This document shows positions 53,960 through 63,039 of a stretch of 64,000 nt of DNA, piece after piece (position 1 is the first letter of the stretch; the number at the start of each line of letters is the position of its first letter). Location of the stretch: NCBI GenBank assembly GCA_963843535.1, contig CAWJKU010000002.1:1-64000 (forward strand). The letters are read 5' to 3'. This stretch comes from CAVUNY01 sp963843535. GTDB lineage: Bacteria; Chloroflexota; Anaerolineae; Anaerolineales; Anaerolineaceae. The position numbers and the translations under genes are program-made. The notes below the pieces were generated by a model. The model did no database searches, had not been told where the DNA came from, and saw nothing but the letters and a program-made list of their open reading frames with translations.

Positions 53960-54913
53960 TTAAATTCCAAACATTGCGCCGAGGCCTGAATTGATCAGGC
54001 GAAAAGCTGCGGGTGTCATCAGAACGATGATCAACGAAGGAAAAATTAGCAAGGTCATCGGGATTAACATCTTAAGAGGGGCTTTGTGAGCCTCTTCCTC
54101 GGCTAACTGCCTGCGTTTCATGCGCATCTGATCGGCTTGAATGTGGAGAACCTTCGCCATCGAGACACCAAGTTGTTCGCTTTGGATGATTGCCGCGACG
54201 AAACTGGTCATTTCAGGAATGCCGATGCGTTCGGCCATATCTCTCATTGCCTCCCGGCGCAGTTTTCCCAACTGCACTTCTTGAATTACCCGGGCAAATG
54301 CCATCGACAATTCAGTCTGCCATTTTTCACTGACTTTCGCCATAGCCGCATCGAAGCCAAGGCCTGCTTCCACGCATATGGTTAACAAATCCAACGCGTC
54401 TGGCATGGCTTTGCGAATACCTTTCTGGCGGCGGGCTATCTTACTCCCCAGCCAAAGGTTGGGAAAATAGAAACCCAGTAAACCAAATCCCAACGCATAT
54501 AACAAAGCCTCAGAAAGGGGCGCTGGATTTTCTTTCATGCGGAAAACGGCAAGGATCAAACCGCCGAAACCAAAGGCGGCAAAAAACTGTAATGAGAGAA
54601 ATAATGTCGGATCCAGTTGGGAAGGGCTGCCAGCCAGTTCGAGCTTACGAGAAATCGACACCAGGGCATTTTGTGGCGTGAAACGGATGGCTAATTCGCC
54701 TAATTTTCGCGCTAACGGATAAACTACCCGTTCGGAAAATGGTTGAGCGAGCTCCAGCTGTTCAAGATTTACCTGCTCGCCTTTTTGGCTGAGTTCTTCC
54801 AGGCGAGATTGTAAAATACTTTCATCGTCTCGCATCGGGTTTTTCACGCCGATGACAACCAGAATGATAGCGCCTATCACGATCACTAAACCAACTATAA
54901 TTACTGGAACCAT
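53960..54913 (-). CDS. tadC: Tad pilus inner-membrane platform protein TadC
   Basis: GspF-fold platform protein for type IVc (Tad) pili. 317 residues. Membrane helices at about 3-22, 100-140 (two) and 280-300; conserved cytoplasmic FAFARVIQEVQLGK-type segment (here MAFARVIQEVQLGK) and ALDLLTICVEAGLGFDAAM. ATG 54913. Follows tadB by 21 bp. Confidence 0.93.
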   Translation of the reverse strand: MVPVIIVGLVIVIGAIILVVIGVKNPMRDDESILQSRLEELSQKGEQVNLEQLELAQPFSERVVYPLARKLGELAIRFTPQNALVSISRKLELAGSPSQLDPTLFLSLQFFAAFGFGGLILAVFRMKENPAPLSEALLYALGFGLLGFYFPNLWLGSKIARRQKGIRKAMPDALDLLTICVEAGLGFDAAMAKVSEKWQTELSMAFARVIQEVQLGKLRREAMRDMAERIGIPEMTSFVAAIIQSEQLGVSMAKVLHIQADQMRMKRRQLAEEEAHKAPLKMLIPMTLLIFPSLIIVLMTPAAFRLINSGLGAMFGI

Positions 54914-54934
54914 GATTTTCCTCCTATCGCCTGG

Positions 54935-55912
54935 TTAGACTTCGATCTCGCCCAGCTTATTCATCACGAAGTAGCCAGCCATGATCAATAAAGCACCAAC
55001 CCCTAATGATATATATCCACAGGGTAGACCGCCTAACAGCTGATTATTCTCCGGTCTAAAAAACTCCATCATATATTCTTTGTTGAGGAGATATAACACG
55101 CCCAATACGATCACCGGCAACAAAGACAAGAAACGCCCCGAATACATCACCTGGGTGGTCAAAACCCGGATTTCACCTTTGATACGAACACGTTCGCGGA
55201 TAGTAAAGGAAATGGTGTCCAATATTTCTGCGAGATTTCCACCAACTTCACGTTGAACATTAATGGCTGTAATGACAAGATCCAGATCGTCAGAAGGGAT
55301 GCGGCGCAGAAGATTATCGAGAGCAGTTTGCATATTGACGCCCAATTGCATTTCTTGCACGACCCGCCGAAATTCATCACTGATCGGGGGAGGAAGTTCC
55401 TTGCTGACCGCTTCCATCGCTTGCATGGTAGAATAACCAGCGCGCAATCCGTTAACCATCAGGTTGGCCATATCACCCAGCTGGTCATCAAACTTGATTA
55501 AACGTTTGCTTTGTTGTGATTTTACATATAACCGGGGGATAAAAATGCCAATCACCATGCCTACGGCACCAACGATCGGGCTGTTTCCAATGTAATAAGC
55601 CAGAGCGCCCACTGCCACGGCTGAAATGACCAACATGGCAATATATTCGCTCGGTTTCAATTTTAAGTCAGCGCGGGCCAATTCTTTAGAGATGGTCTCC
55701 CCAAGGGAAGATTTCTCCATTTTGCGATTCATCCAGTCTGTCAGCGGAGACTGTCTGGGTCCCGTTTGTGCCTGGATCGGTTCAGGATCAACATACCGCC
55801 CGATGCGCTCTTCGACCAGAGATCTTTCACTGCGAATTGATACAAAAATTCCAATGATTAAAAAAATCGCTGAGATTATTGCGCCACCGATGATTATGGT
55901 GATTGGAGGCAT
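54935..55912 (-). CDS. tadB: Tad pilus inner-membrane platform protein TadB
   Basis: Second GspF-like platform subunit, pairing with TadC. 325 residues; helices at about 3-24, 85-125 and 265-320. Signature FDDQLGDMANLMVNGLRAGYSTMQAM and PSDDLDLVITAINVQREVGGNLAEIL. ATG 55912. Follows cpaF by 36 bp. Confidence 0.93.
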   Translation of the reverse strand: MPPITIIIGGAIISAIFLIIGIFVSIRSERSLVEERIGRYVDPEPIQAQTGPRQSPLTDWMNRKMEKSSLGETISKELARADLKLKPSEYIAMLVISAVAVGALAYYIGNSPIVGAVGMVIGIFIPRLYVKSQQSKRLIKFDDQLGDMANLMVNGLRAGYSTMQAMEAVSKELPPPISDEFRRVVQEMQLGVNMQTALDNLLRRIPSDDLDLVITAINVQREVGGNLAEILDTISFTIRERVRIKGEIRVLTTQVMYSGRFLSLLPVIVLGVLYLLNKEYMMEFFRPENNQLLGGLPCGYISLGVGALLIMAGYFVMNKLGEIEV

Positions 55913-55948
55913 ACGTCACCTCTTTCTTGCAAATGGTTGGCAGGTCAA

Positions 55949-57343
55949 TTAAAACCTGCGGCGATCTCCCACGCCAAAAATCGTGGAAGGAAGATGAATC
56001 CCTGAGGTTTCGATTTTTTCGATAAACTTCGGGCGAAGACCTGTGGGGCGCAGCCGACCGACAACTCTGCCGTTTTCGTACCCCACCTGCTCGAAGGTAT
56101 AAATGTCGGTCATCGTTATGACATCGCCTTCCATGCCGGTTACTTCGGTGATGTTGACGATTTTGCGCGTGCCATCCCGCATGCGTTCCTGGTGGATTAT
56201 CAAATCGATCGCGGAGGAAACCTGTTCGCGAATAGCGCGGACAGGCAGTTCCATCCCGGCCATCATCGTCATGGTCTCCAAACGAGATAAGGTGTCGCGC
56301 GGTCCATTGGAGTGGAGGGTGGTCATTGAGCCATCATGACCGGTGTTCATGGCCTGCAGCATATCGAGTGCTGCTTCATCGCGGATCTCGCCCACGATAA
56401 TTCGGTCTGGACGCATCCGGAGGGCATTAATTACCAGTTGACGAATTGTAACTTCGCCTTTACCTTCAATATTTGACGGGCGCGATTCGAGCGTTACCAC
56501 ATGTTCCTGGCGAAGCTGGAGTTCCGCAGCGTTTTCAACGGTAAGGATGCGCTCGTCGCTGGGAATGAATTGAGAAAGAATGTTCAGCAGGGTAGTTTTT
56601 CCAGAACCTGTGCCACCTGAAATGACAATGTTAATCCGCGACTCAACACACGCCTTAAGAAAGTCGATGGCTTCCGGAGTGATGGTTCCGAACTGCACCA
56701 ATTGCTCAATTGTGATTGGTGTGCGAGCGAATTTCCGGATCGTGATCACAGGCCCGACTAATGATATCGGGGGGATGACCACGTTGACGCGCGAACCATC
56801 CGGCAAGCGTGCATCCACGTACGGGGAGGATTCATCGACACGACGGCCTAAGGGTGAAACGATGCGGTCAACGATACGCATGACGTGTTCGTTGCTCTCG
56901 AACGCCACCGGAACCCGAATAATCTTGCCTTTACGCTCGATGTAGATGTTCTTTGCGCCGTTCACCATTACTTCAGTGACAGTTTCATCCTCAAGCAAGG
57001 GTTGCAGCGGTCCGAAACCCAAAATTTCGGCCGCAATTTGCTCGAACATGCGCGCGCGTTCAGGCCTGGAAAGAACGATGTTTTCTTCGTTAAGAATTTG
57101 CTCGAATAATTCCTGGATCGTCCGGCGGACTTCTCCCGTGCGTGTTGCATCGACACTCGGATCGAGACCACCAATCAGCTTATTTTGCACACGAGTTTTT
57201 AGATCCTGGTAAGTATCCTGGGCGGCTGTAGACACAGGGGCAGTGACACGCCGAGTTTGAATACTGGGCGGAACTACACCGCCGTTATTCGATGGCTGAG
57301 GAGTAGTAGAGTCTGCGCCTTGAATTCTTTTTAAAATTGACAT
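55949..57343 (-). CDS. cpaF: Tad pilus assembly ATPase CpaF/TadA
   Basis: Hexameric secretion ATPase driving pilus extension and retraction. N-terminal helical bundle (about 40-130), then FGPLQPLLEDETVTEVMVNG, Walker A SGGTGSGKTTLLN, Walker B/Asp box RIIVGEIRDEAALDMLQAMNTGHDGS and His box TTLHSNGP. 464 residues. ATG 57343. Central gene of the Tad set. Confidence 0.95.
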   Translation of the reverse strand: MSILKRIQGADSTTPQPSNNGGVVPPSIQTRRVTAPVSTAAQDTYQDLKTRVQNKLIGGLDPSVDATRTGEVRRTIQELFEQILNEENIVLSRPERARMFEQIAAEILGFGPLQPLLEDETVTEVMVNGAKNIYIERKGKIIRVPVAFESNEHVMRIVDRIVSPLGRRVDESSPYVDARLPDGSRVNVVIPPISLVGPVITIRKFARTPITIEQLVQFGTITPEAIDFLKACVESRINIVISGGTGSGKTTLLNILSQFIPSDERILTVENAAELQLRQEHVVTLESRPSNIEGKGEVTIRQLVINALRMRPDRIIVGEIRDEAALDMLQAMNTGHDGSMTTLHSNGPRDTLSRLETMTMMAGMELPVRAIREQVSSAIDLIIHQERMRDGTRKIVNITEVTGMEGDVITMTDIYTFEQVGYENGRVVGRLRPTGLRPKFIEKIETSGIHLPSTIFGVGDRRRF

Positions 57344-57380
57344 GGTGACTCTCCTTATCTTCTGCTGATCTTACCATTAA

Positions 57381-58622
57381 CTATTTCTTTGCAGCAGCTT
57401 CCGCCTGAGCTTCTTGTAATTTTACAAGTTTCTCTTTCACCAAGTCGGCAAGCGTTAAGATGCTTTTCCCAATCGGTTGTGTTTTATTATCTAAAATGAA
57501 AGGAACCCCGCGATTTATCGAGGTGGCAACGATTTTTTCTTCAAATGGAATCGAGGTCACAATTTCCTGGCGAAGGCTTTCACCAACACGTTCAGGCGAG
57601 ATCGAGATGCGTTTATCAAATTGGTTCATAATAAATAATATCCGCTCGCGTTTTATCCCGGAACTATCGGCCAATAAAAGGAACAAATTGGCGTTCTTTA
57701 TCGAAGGAATATCCTGAGTCGTGAGTAATACGATGACATCGCTGCTGTCTAACGCGGATTGGACGATCACCGATAAATAAGATGCTGTGTCGATCACGAT
57801 ATACGAATACACATGGCGAAGAAAATCCAACAGTTTGGAAAATTCTTCGCTGGCTACATCCTCCGACAGTTCGGGCTTCTGAGGTGCTGCTAGAATGCGC
57901 AAACCCGATGCATTATGTTTTACTGCAATTTCTTCCACGAATTCCCGGTCTAATTCATCGACGCGGGGGGTAAGATCTAAAATACTATTCTTTACCTGTT
58001 CATTCAAAAAGACTGCGACATCGCCAAATTGGACATTGGTATCGATTAATACTGTTTTAGTCTCTTCGCTGTGAAGAGCTAACGCCAGGTTCGTGGCAAT
58101 TGTAGTTTTCCCGGTTCCTCCCTTGGGACTGTAAACGACGATTACCTTCCCTAATTGAGGAATACCGGAAATGCCCAATGCGTTTGGTGCACCGCCAGAC
58201 GGCCCGACCGAAAATACCGGAGCTTTACTGCGTTCATCGGCTGCCATAGCGCCTGCGCGTCGAATGGCAGCCGTCAAATCGTCGATCATCGGGGGTTTGG
58301 TGAGGAAATCTCTCGCCCCAGCCAACATCGCGCGGCGCATGTAGCTCGCGTCGCTCTGAACGGATAGGATCACCACCTGGGCGTAAGGAACCTTACGACG
58401 GATTGCTTCCGTGGCGGTGATCCCATCCATATCAGGCATGTTAATGTCCATGATCACTACGTCTGGCTTTAACTGCTGGGACAAATCTATTGCTTCTCGC
58501 CCAGAGCGAGCTGCACCAATCACTTCTATCAATTGGTCAAACTGCAGCAGTCTTTTTAAATTCTCCCGGGTGTCAGCAATATCATCAACTATTAATACCT
58601 TGATCTTGTCCTGGGCTGGCAT
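57381..58622 (-). CDS. cpaE: CpaE-type receiver/ParA-like ATPase fusion
   Basis: Localises the Tad machine. Residues about 5-125 are a response-regulator receiver (phospho-acceptor Asp59 in VVIMDINMPDMDG, Lys in FLTKPP). Residues about 160-400 are a MinD/ParA ATPase with VYSPKGGTGKTTIATNLA (deviant Walker A). 413 residues. Unlike the atypical Caulobacter CpaE, the receiver keeps the conserved Asp and Lys, so it may be phosphorylated; no histidine kinase gene is adjacent. Confidence 0.93.
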   Translation of the reverse strand: MPAQDKIKVLIVDDIADTRENLKRLLQFDQLIEVIGAARSGREAIDLSQQLKPDVVIMDINMPDMDGITATEAIRRKVPYAQVVILSVQSDASYMRRAMLAGARDFLTKPPMIDDLTAAIRRAGAMAADERSKAPVFSVGPSGGAPNALGISGIPQLGKVIVVYSPKGGTGKTTIATNLALALHSEETKTVLIDTNVQFGDVAVFLNEQVKNSILDLTPRVDELDREFVEEIAVKHNASGLRILAAPQKPELSEDVASEEFSKLLDFLRHVYSYIVIDTASYLSVIVQSALDSSDVIVLLTTQDIPSIKNANLFLLLADSSGIKRERILFIMNQFDKRISISPERVGESLRQEIVTSIPFEEKIVATSINRGVPFILDNKTQPIGKSILTLADLVKEKLVKLQEAQAEAAAKK

Positions 58623-58669
58623 GCGCTCTCCGTAATGATCATATTATTATCTTACAATCACAACAGCCG

Positions 58670-59815
58670 TTATTGCGGTGCTGCTGTCGGCTGTGTGCTG
58701 GGCGCAGGGGCAAACCCGTGGCTGTAATCCAACGAATCCACTCTCGGTTCCAAACCATAAGGTAGCTTACTCGGGAAGGGAATATTGTATTGGTCCATCA
58801 AGAACTGCAGGGTTACCGCTTCTGCGCTCATAGTTTTTGTGTCGCCGGCGCTGCGCAGTGCGAGGTTCAGGCGAGCACCCTTGTTGAGCATAATGTAATT
58901 GAGCGTGACTGCATCTTGGGGAGTTACAACCAAAGTAACCTGGTCAGCTTCTGGCTCTGGAAGGGGTGTTGGTCCGGGAGTTGGAGTTACCGCAGCCACT
59001 GGCACTTGTGTCGGTTGGGCACTTGTATCACTGGGGCCGCCATCCTTCGGGAACCGTCCTACGCCTAACACCATGGCATCTGAAATCAGCAGTTGGGTAA
59101 CGATCCGCGGGCGCTGCGCTTCAGATGGCTGTACATATACAGGTTGGTTCAATATTGGGTCTAACTCTGTGCGGCCCTGAACGGATCCTTCACCGTTTCC
59201 CTTAATCGTGATGGTCAAGTTTTTCGGCCCACCTTCGGCAGAAGTTGCACCGGTTTCACCAACGCTGGCCGTGGTATTCGGCAGCGAGGATTGAAAATTG
59301 GGATCCAGTTCTTCGAGCAGGAGCGCAACCAATACACTGACATGATCCCCAGGCTGCAGAGCATAAGAAACGGAAGTCAGCATGGTGATTGGAATGGGGA
59401 TTGCGACATATCCTGGCGGAATCTGGCCTGACGCATAAGAGCCTACTGCATTGGCTGATACCATGCCAGTCGTCAGGATCGTCCCGGAGGTGAGTTGGTA
59501 GCGGGCTCGCTTACCAGCCACGTCTTCTTTGGCCTTGAAATATAACCCTTCTACAAACCGATCTTCTGGGACCGGTGCAAATCCCAATGCTGCTTCGGGT
59601 ACAGTTTCACCAAAGGTAATGTTCTGGGTAAGAACAACGATATCCACTGTCTTAACCGCCGGGGCAGCTGGCGTGTTATTAGTCAATGGCGCTGCCGTTG
59701 GGGCAGCCGGGAAGAAGAAATCCCTGAAAAAATAGGCGACTGCTCCTAATACGATAACCAGGATAAGCGCCAACACGATGAAAATTATTCCTACACGACG
59801 TCCGCGTGAAGCCAT
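58670..59815 (-). CDS. cpaB: Tad pilus assembly protein CpaB/RcpC
   Basis: Envelope component with an SAF domain. N-terminal membrane helix (about 11-30), a Pro/Ala stretch, SAF-like region VVLTQNITFGETVPEAALGFAPV...AKEDVAGKRARYQLTSGTIL, and a long C-terminal part with LVVTPQDAVTLNYIMLNKGARLNLALR. 381 residues with Pro-rich tails. First gene of the Tad transcript; two TATAAT boxes (59864-59859 and 59875-59870, 11 bp apart) lie upstream. Confidence 0.9.
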   Translation of the reverse strand: MASRGRRVGIIFIVLALILVIVLGAVAYFFRDFFFPAAPTAAPLTNNTPAAPAVKTVDIVVLTQNITFGETVPEAALGFAPVPEDRFVEGLYFKAKEDVAGKRARYQLTSGTILTTGMVSANAVGSYASGQIPPGYVAIPIPITMLTSVSYALQPGDHVSVLVALLLEELDPNFQSSLPNTTASVGETGATSAEGGPKNLTITIKGNGEGSVQGRTELDPILNQPVYVQPSEAQRPRIVTQLLISDAMVLGVGRFPKDGGPSDTSAQPTQVPVAAVTPTPGPTPLPEPEADQVTLVVTPQDAVTLNYIMLNKGARLNLALRSAGDTKTMSAEAVTLQFLMDQYNIPFPSKLPYGLEPRVDSLDYSHGFAPAPSTQPTAAPQ

Positions 59816-59858
59816 GCCTGCCTCCTCAAGCTCCTACAATCTAATTAATGCTTTTCTT

Positions 59859-59875
59859 ATTATACGGCAATTATA
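59859..59875 (-). promoter_or_regulatory. Tandem -10 boxes upstream of cpaB
   Basis: TATAAT twice on the minus strand, offset by 11 bp (one helical turn), 44-60 bp upstream of ATG 59815. The -35 regions are weak. The rest of the 316-bp gap 59816-60131 has no gene; its right half carries the next promoter. Confidence 0.45.
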
Positions 59876-60047
59876 CGAAAGAACTGTTGCCGGGCCCACT
59901 AATAAAACTGTAAGGCCAACCCTCACGTTGCAAAAAACGGGCCAATATTAGCTTGCATTTTCGCAATTTACAGGAAATACAACGTTTTTGATATGAAATT
60001 CGTATATTTGTAGGAAGCAAGGATCAGGATTCTAGACTGAAAAGATA

Positions 60048-60075
60048 TTGTGGTGAAAAAAAACCACGCTATAAT
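60048..60075 (+). promoter_or_regulatory. Promoter of the 60132 gene
   Basis: -35 TTGTGG (60048-60053), 16-bp spacer, -10 TATAAT (60070-60075). The spacer region contains GTGGT...ACCAC, a 5-bp inverted repeat flanking an A-tract. Predicted start about 60082. Confidence 0.55.
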
Positions 60076-60131
60076 TAGATCAAGGTATTTTGGCATACGG
60101 GGATCCACATCAACAATCAATGGAGGAATAA

Positions 60132-60674
60132 ATGAGCGATCTTTTTAACCGGGTAACTGATGAATTAAATCCACTTCAGAAGCTGCTCGCGAAAATTCCG
60201 GGCTTCAAAGGTTACTTTGAAAAGGCAAATCGGCGTGCTGCGGACAAGCTACTTCGCGAAACCATAGCCAATCAATTTGAAGAGCAATGGAAGCGAATTT
60301 CATCGGTCCAACGCGACCTGATCAGCGCCGGCGGCCTGGAACATATTACGCAATTGGAAAGCTCGGCGTTGAAGCTTCGCCAGTTCATCGATCGCATCCG
60401 GCGGGCTTCCTATGGATATGCGGGATTTTTTGACGCGGTTAAGATCAATGAAGATGAGCTTTCAAAAGTCTACGAGTATGACCTGGCATTATTCAATATG
60501 GCCGATGAAGTCAGCCGGGCGATTGATAATGTTGAAGCCTCCCTCGAAACGGATGGTCTGCCAGCAGCAATGCGTAATTTGAAGACCTTGTCTCAGCAGT
60601 GTTTAACTGTCTATAATAACAGGCAGCAAGCCATGATCGGTGGTACGGCTGGTTCTGAAGTCGCCACGCAATAA
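60132..60674 (+). CDS. Hypothetical helical protein upstream of an SPFH protein
   Basis: 180 residues, soluble, almost wholly helical with heptad-like stretches (ALKLRQFIDRIRRASYGYAGFFDAV, ALFNMADEVSRAIDNVEASL). No family recognised; not PspA by motif. ATG 60132 has GGAGG. It is 30 bp upstream of the SPFH-HTH gene and shares its promoter, so a membrane-stress or scaffold partnership is possible but unproven. Confidence 0.75.
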   Translation: MSDLFNRVTDELNPLQKLLAKIPGFKGYFEKANRRAADKLLRETIANQFEEQWKRISSVQRDLISAGGLEHITQLESSALKLRQFIDRIRRASYGYAGFFDAVKINEDELSKVYEYDLALFNMADEVSRAIDNVEASLETDGLPAAMRNLKTLSQQCLTVYNNRQQAMIGGTAGSEVATQ

Positions 60675-60704
60675 TTTGTGTTTCTTTAATAAAGGGAGTT
60701 AACT

Positions 60705-61766
60705 ATGGCCAGAATTTTTGATGTTGTCGAGTATCCTAACGAAATGGTGGATGAGATCGTCCATCATTTTCCTGAAGAGGGAGTTGCTGATCTTCGCATG
60801 GGATCGCAAGTTATTGTCCGTGAGACTCAGCGCGCGGTTTTTTTCCGAGATGGACAAGCGTTGGATACTTTTGGACCAGGACGTCATACCATCACCACTG
60901 CGAACGTCCCCATTTTGACCGGCTTGCTGGGTATGGCTTTTAATAACCGGACACCGTTTGTCGCTGAAGTATATTATGTCTCCATGCGTGATTTCGCTGA
61001 CCGCAAATGGGGGACACCGCAGCCGATTATTGTAAGAAACCCCGGGATGGGTCTGGGAGTAGCCCTGTTGCAAGCTTTCGGTTCATATAGTTTTCAGGTG
61101 GAAGATGCCCAGCAATTTGTGACCCAAATTGTGGGTGCCTACAAGACTTATCGAACTGCTGATATCGAGAACCGGTTGCGCATGATGCTGCTCTCCAAGC
61201 TGCAAGACCTGTTGGGTGAAACTGCAGCGAAAAGCAGCGTTGTCGAATTAATTGGACTGACAGAAGAATTGAGCAGCGGCGTGCGCGCCAAGGCCCAGGA
61301 TGATTTTTCAGCGATTGGCTTAACGTTGAAATCTTTCTACATCGGTAATTTGAAGCCCTCCGAAAAATCGGCCGAAGAACTGCGCGCCATGGGTATGCTG
61401 GATATGCAGACCTATACCCAGCTGCAGGCAGCGGATGCCATGCGCGACGCTGCGCAAAATCCAAGCGGTGGCGCAGGCCTGACTGCCGGAATAGGCGCAG
61501 GCCTGGGGGTCGGGAATGTTCTCTCGCAGTCACTGCAGGGTATGACCGGTGCTGGTGCACAGCAGCAGGGTGGAAACGCACCGCAAGGCGGTGCGCCTTC
61601 GGGGGGTGTACCGTCGGTGATGACGCCCAGTGAAGCAGCCCAGGTCCTGCGGGTTTCGGAAGAAGATGTGGTTGCCGCGATCCAGGCTGGTGATCTTAAG
61701 GCGAAGAAAATTGGAAATGCTTACAGGATCAGCAAGGAAGCACTGGAAGAATTTCTAAAAGGTTAA
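60705..61766 (+). CDS. SPFH/band-7 protein with C-terminal excisionase-type helix-turn-helix
   Basis: 353 residues. Residues about 1-235: SPFH domain of the YdjI/virion-core-like group (MGSQVIVRETQRAVFFRDG, GRHTITTANVPIL, FADRKWGTPQPI, IGLTLKSFYIGNL). A Gly/Ala/Gln-rich low-complexity linker (about 245-300) follows. The last about 50 residues are an HTH_17/excisionase-like DNA-binding fold (MTPSEAAQVLRVSEEDVVAAIQAGDLKAKKIGNAYRI). In related YdjI proteins the tail is usually a zinc ribbon; an HTH tail is unusual. ATG 60705 follows AGGGAG. Confidence 0.85.
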   Translation: MARIFDVVEYPNEMVDEIVHHFPEEGVADLRMGSQVIVRETQRAVFFRDGQALDTFGPGRHTITTANVPILTGLLGMAFNNRTPFVAEVYYVSMRDFADRKWGTPQPIIVRNPGMGLGVALLQAFGSYSFQVEDAQQFVTQIVGAYKTYRTADIENRLRMMLLSKLQDLLGETAAKSSVVELIGLTEELSSGVRAKAQDDFSAIGLTLKSFYIGNLKPSEKSAEELRAMGMLDMQTYTQLQAADAMRDAAQNPSGGAGLTAGIGAGLGVGNVLSQSLQGMTGAGAQQQGGNAPQGGAPSGGVPSVMTPSEAAQVLRVSEEDVVAAIQAGDLKAKKIGNAYRISKEALEEFLKG

Positions 61767-61790
61767 TAATCTCATCAATATTATCATGAA

Positions 61791-61820
61791 CAGCCCGGTA
61801 AACTTGCCGGGCTGTTCTTT
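61791..61820 (+). terminator. Terminator after the SPFH gene
   Basis: Stem AACAGCCCGG/CCGGGCTGTT with loop TAAACTTG, followed by CTTTG. The T tract is short, so strength is uncertain. The right arm holds the -35 of the sucCD promoter. Confidence 0.6.
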
Positions 61821-61832
61821 GCCATGTATAAT
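61804..61832 (+). promoter_or_regulatory. sucCD promoter
   Basis: -35 TTGCCG (61804-61809), 17-bp spacer, -10 TATAAT (61827-61832); predicted start about 61840, leader about 62 nt. It overlaps the upstream terminator stem. Confidence 0.55.
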
Positions 61833-61901
61833 AGGCTGTGCTAATTCGTCTTAATAAATCGAAGTCTGATTGGTAAAAAAATCATTTGATTGGGGATGAT
61901 T

Positions 61902-63038
61902 ATGAAACTTCACGAGTACCAGGCAAAGATATTGTTTGGTCGGTATGGTGTTCCCATTCCGCGTGGCATGGTGACAAACACAGCATCTGAAGCAAAACAG
62001 ATTGCCGAAGAATTGGGTGGAAAAGTTGTCATCAAATCTCAGGTTCTGGTTGGCGGCAGGGGAAAGGCTGGCGGCATCCGGTTGGCTCGCAATCCTAAAG
62101 AAGCTGAAGAATTGGCCACTTTAATTTTAGGAATGGAGATAAAGGGGTTGCCGGTCAGTAAAATACTGGTAGATGAGGCTGTGGGGATCAGCAAGGAGAT
62201 TTACCTGGGAATCACAAATGACCGCGCTGCCCGGCGACCGGTGATGATGGCTTCTTCGGCGGGCGGTGTTGATATCGAAGAAATTGCTGCCTCCAACCCG
62301 GAAAAAATTATCAAAGTTCATATTGATCCTTTATTAGGTTTGAGAGATTTCCAGGCACGCGATGTGGCCATGGGAATTGACCTACCGCGGATTTATTGGC
62401 GCCCATTTATGGAAATCGCGAAAAATCTATGGCATGCCTTTCTTGATAGCGATGCAACCCTGGCGGAAATAAATCCTCTGGTGATTACCTCTGAAGGAAA
62501 ATTAATGGCATTGGATGGGAAAATGCTGGTGGATGATAATGCCCTATTTCGCCATTCGGATTTGAGTGAAATTCGCGACCAGGATAACGAAGCTGTTTCT
62601 GAAATCGAAGCCCGAAAATACGGACTATCTTTTATCAAATTAGACGGAAATATTGGCTGTATGGTGAATGGCGCCGGTTTAGCCATGGCGAGCATGGATA
62701 TTATCAAATTGTTTGGCGGAGATCCGGCCAATTTTCTGGATATCGGAGGCGGCGCCACATCAGATAAAGTGGCGGCAGCTTTACGAATCATCCTGTCGGA
62801 TCCAAATGTCAAAGCAGTGTTGATCAATATCTTTGGTGGAATCACACGCTGTGATGAGGTTGCCAGGGGGATCCTTACGGCATTGGCTGATGTCAACACG
62901 AAAGTGCCCATGGTGACGAGGTTGGTCGGGACAAATGCGGAAGAAGGCGCTCGCCTGCTTGCGGATGCCAACATGATCACCGCGATGACCCTGGCAGATG
63001 CTGCCCAAAAAGTCGTGTCGGTCGCAAAGGGAGGGTGA
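61902..63038 (+). CDS. sucC: Succinyl-CoA synthetase beta subunit
   Basis: Forms succinate and ATP/GTP from succinyl-CoA in the TCA cycle, with SucD. ATP-grasp domain: MKLHEYQAKILFGRYGVPIPRG, VGGRGKAGGIRLA, DATLAEINPLVIT; C-terminal CoA-ligase domain with GGGATSDKVAAALRIIL and NIFGGITRCDEVA. 378 residues. ATG 61902 has GGGGA at good spacing; four extra upstream codons are unconserved. 1 bp separates it from sucD. Confidence 0.96.
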   Translation: MKLHEYQAKILFGRYGVPIPRGMVTNTASEAKQIAEELGGKVVIKSQVLVGGRGKAGGIRLARNPKEAEELATLILGMEIKGLPVSKILVDEAVGISKEIYLGITNDRAARRPVMMASSAGGVDIEEIAASNPEKIIKVHIDPLLGLRDFQARDVAMGIDLPRIYWRPFMEIAKNLWHAFLDSDATLAEINPLVITSEGKLMALDGKMLVDDNALFRHSDLSEIRDQDNEAVSEIEARKYGLSFIKLDGNIGCMVNGAGLAMASMDIIKLFGGDPANFLDIGGGATSDKVAAALRIILSDPNVKAVLINIFGGITRCDEVARGILTALADVNTKVPMVTRLVGTNAEEGARLLADANMITAMTLADAAQKVVSVAKGG

Positions 63039-63039
63039 A

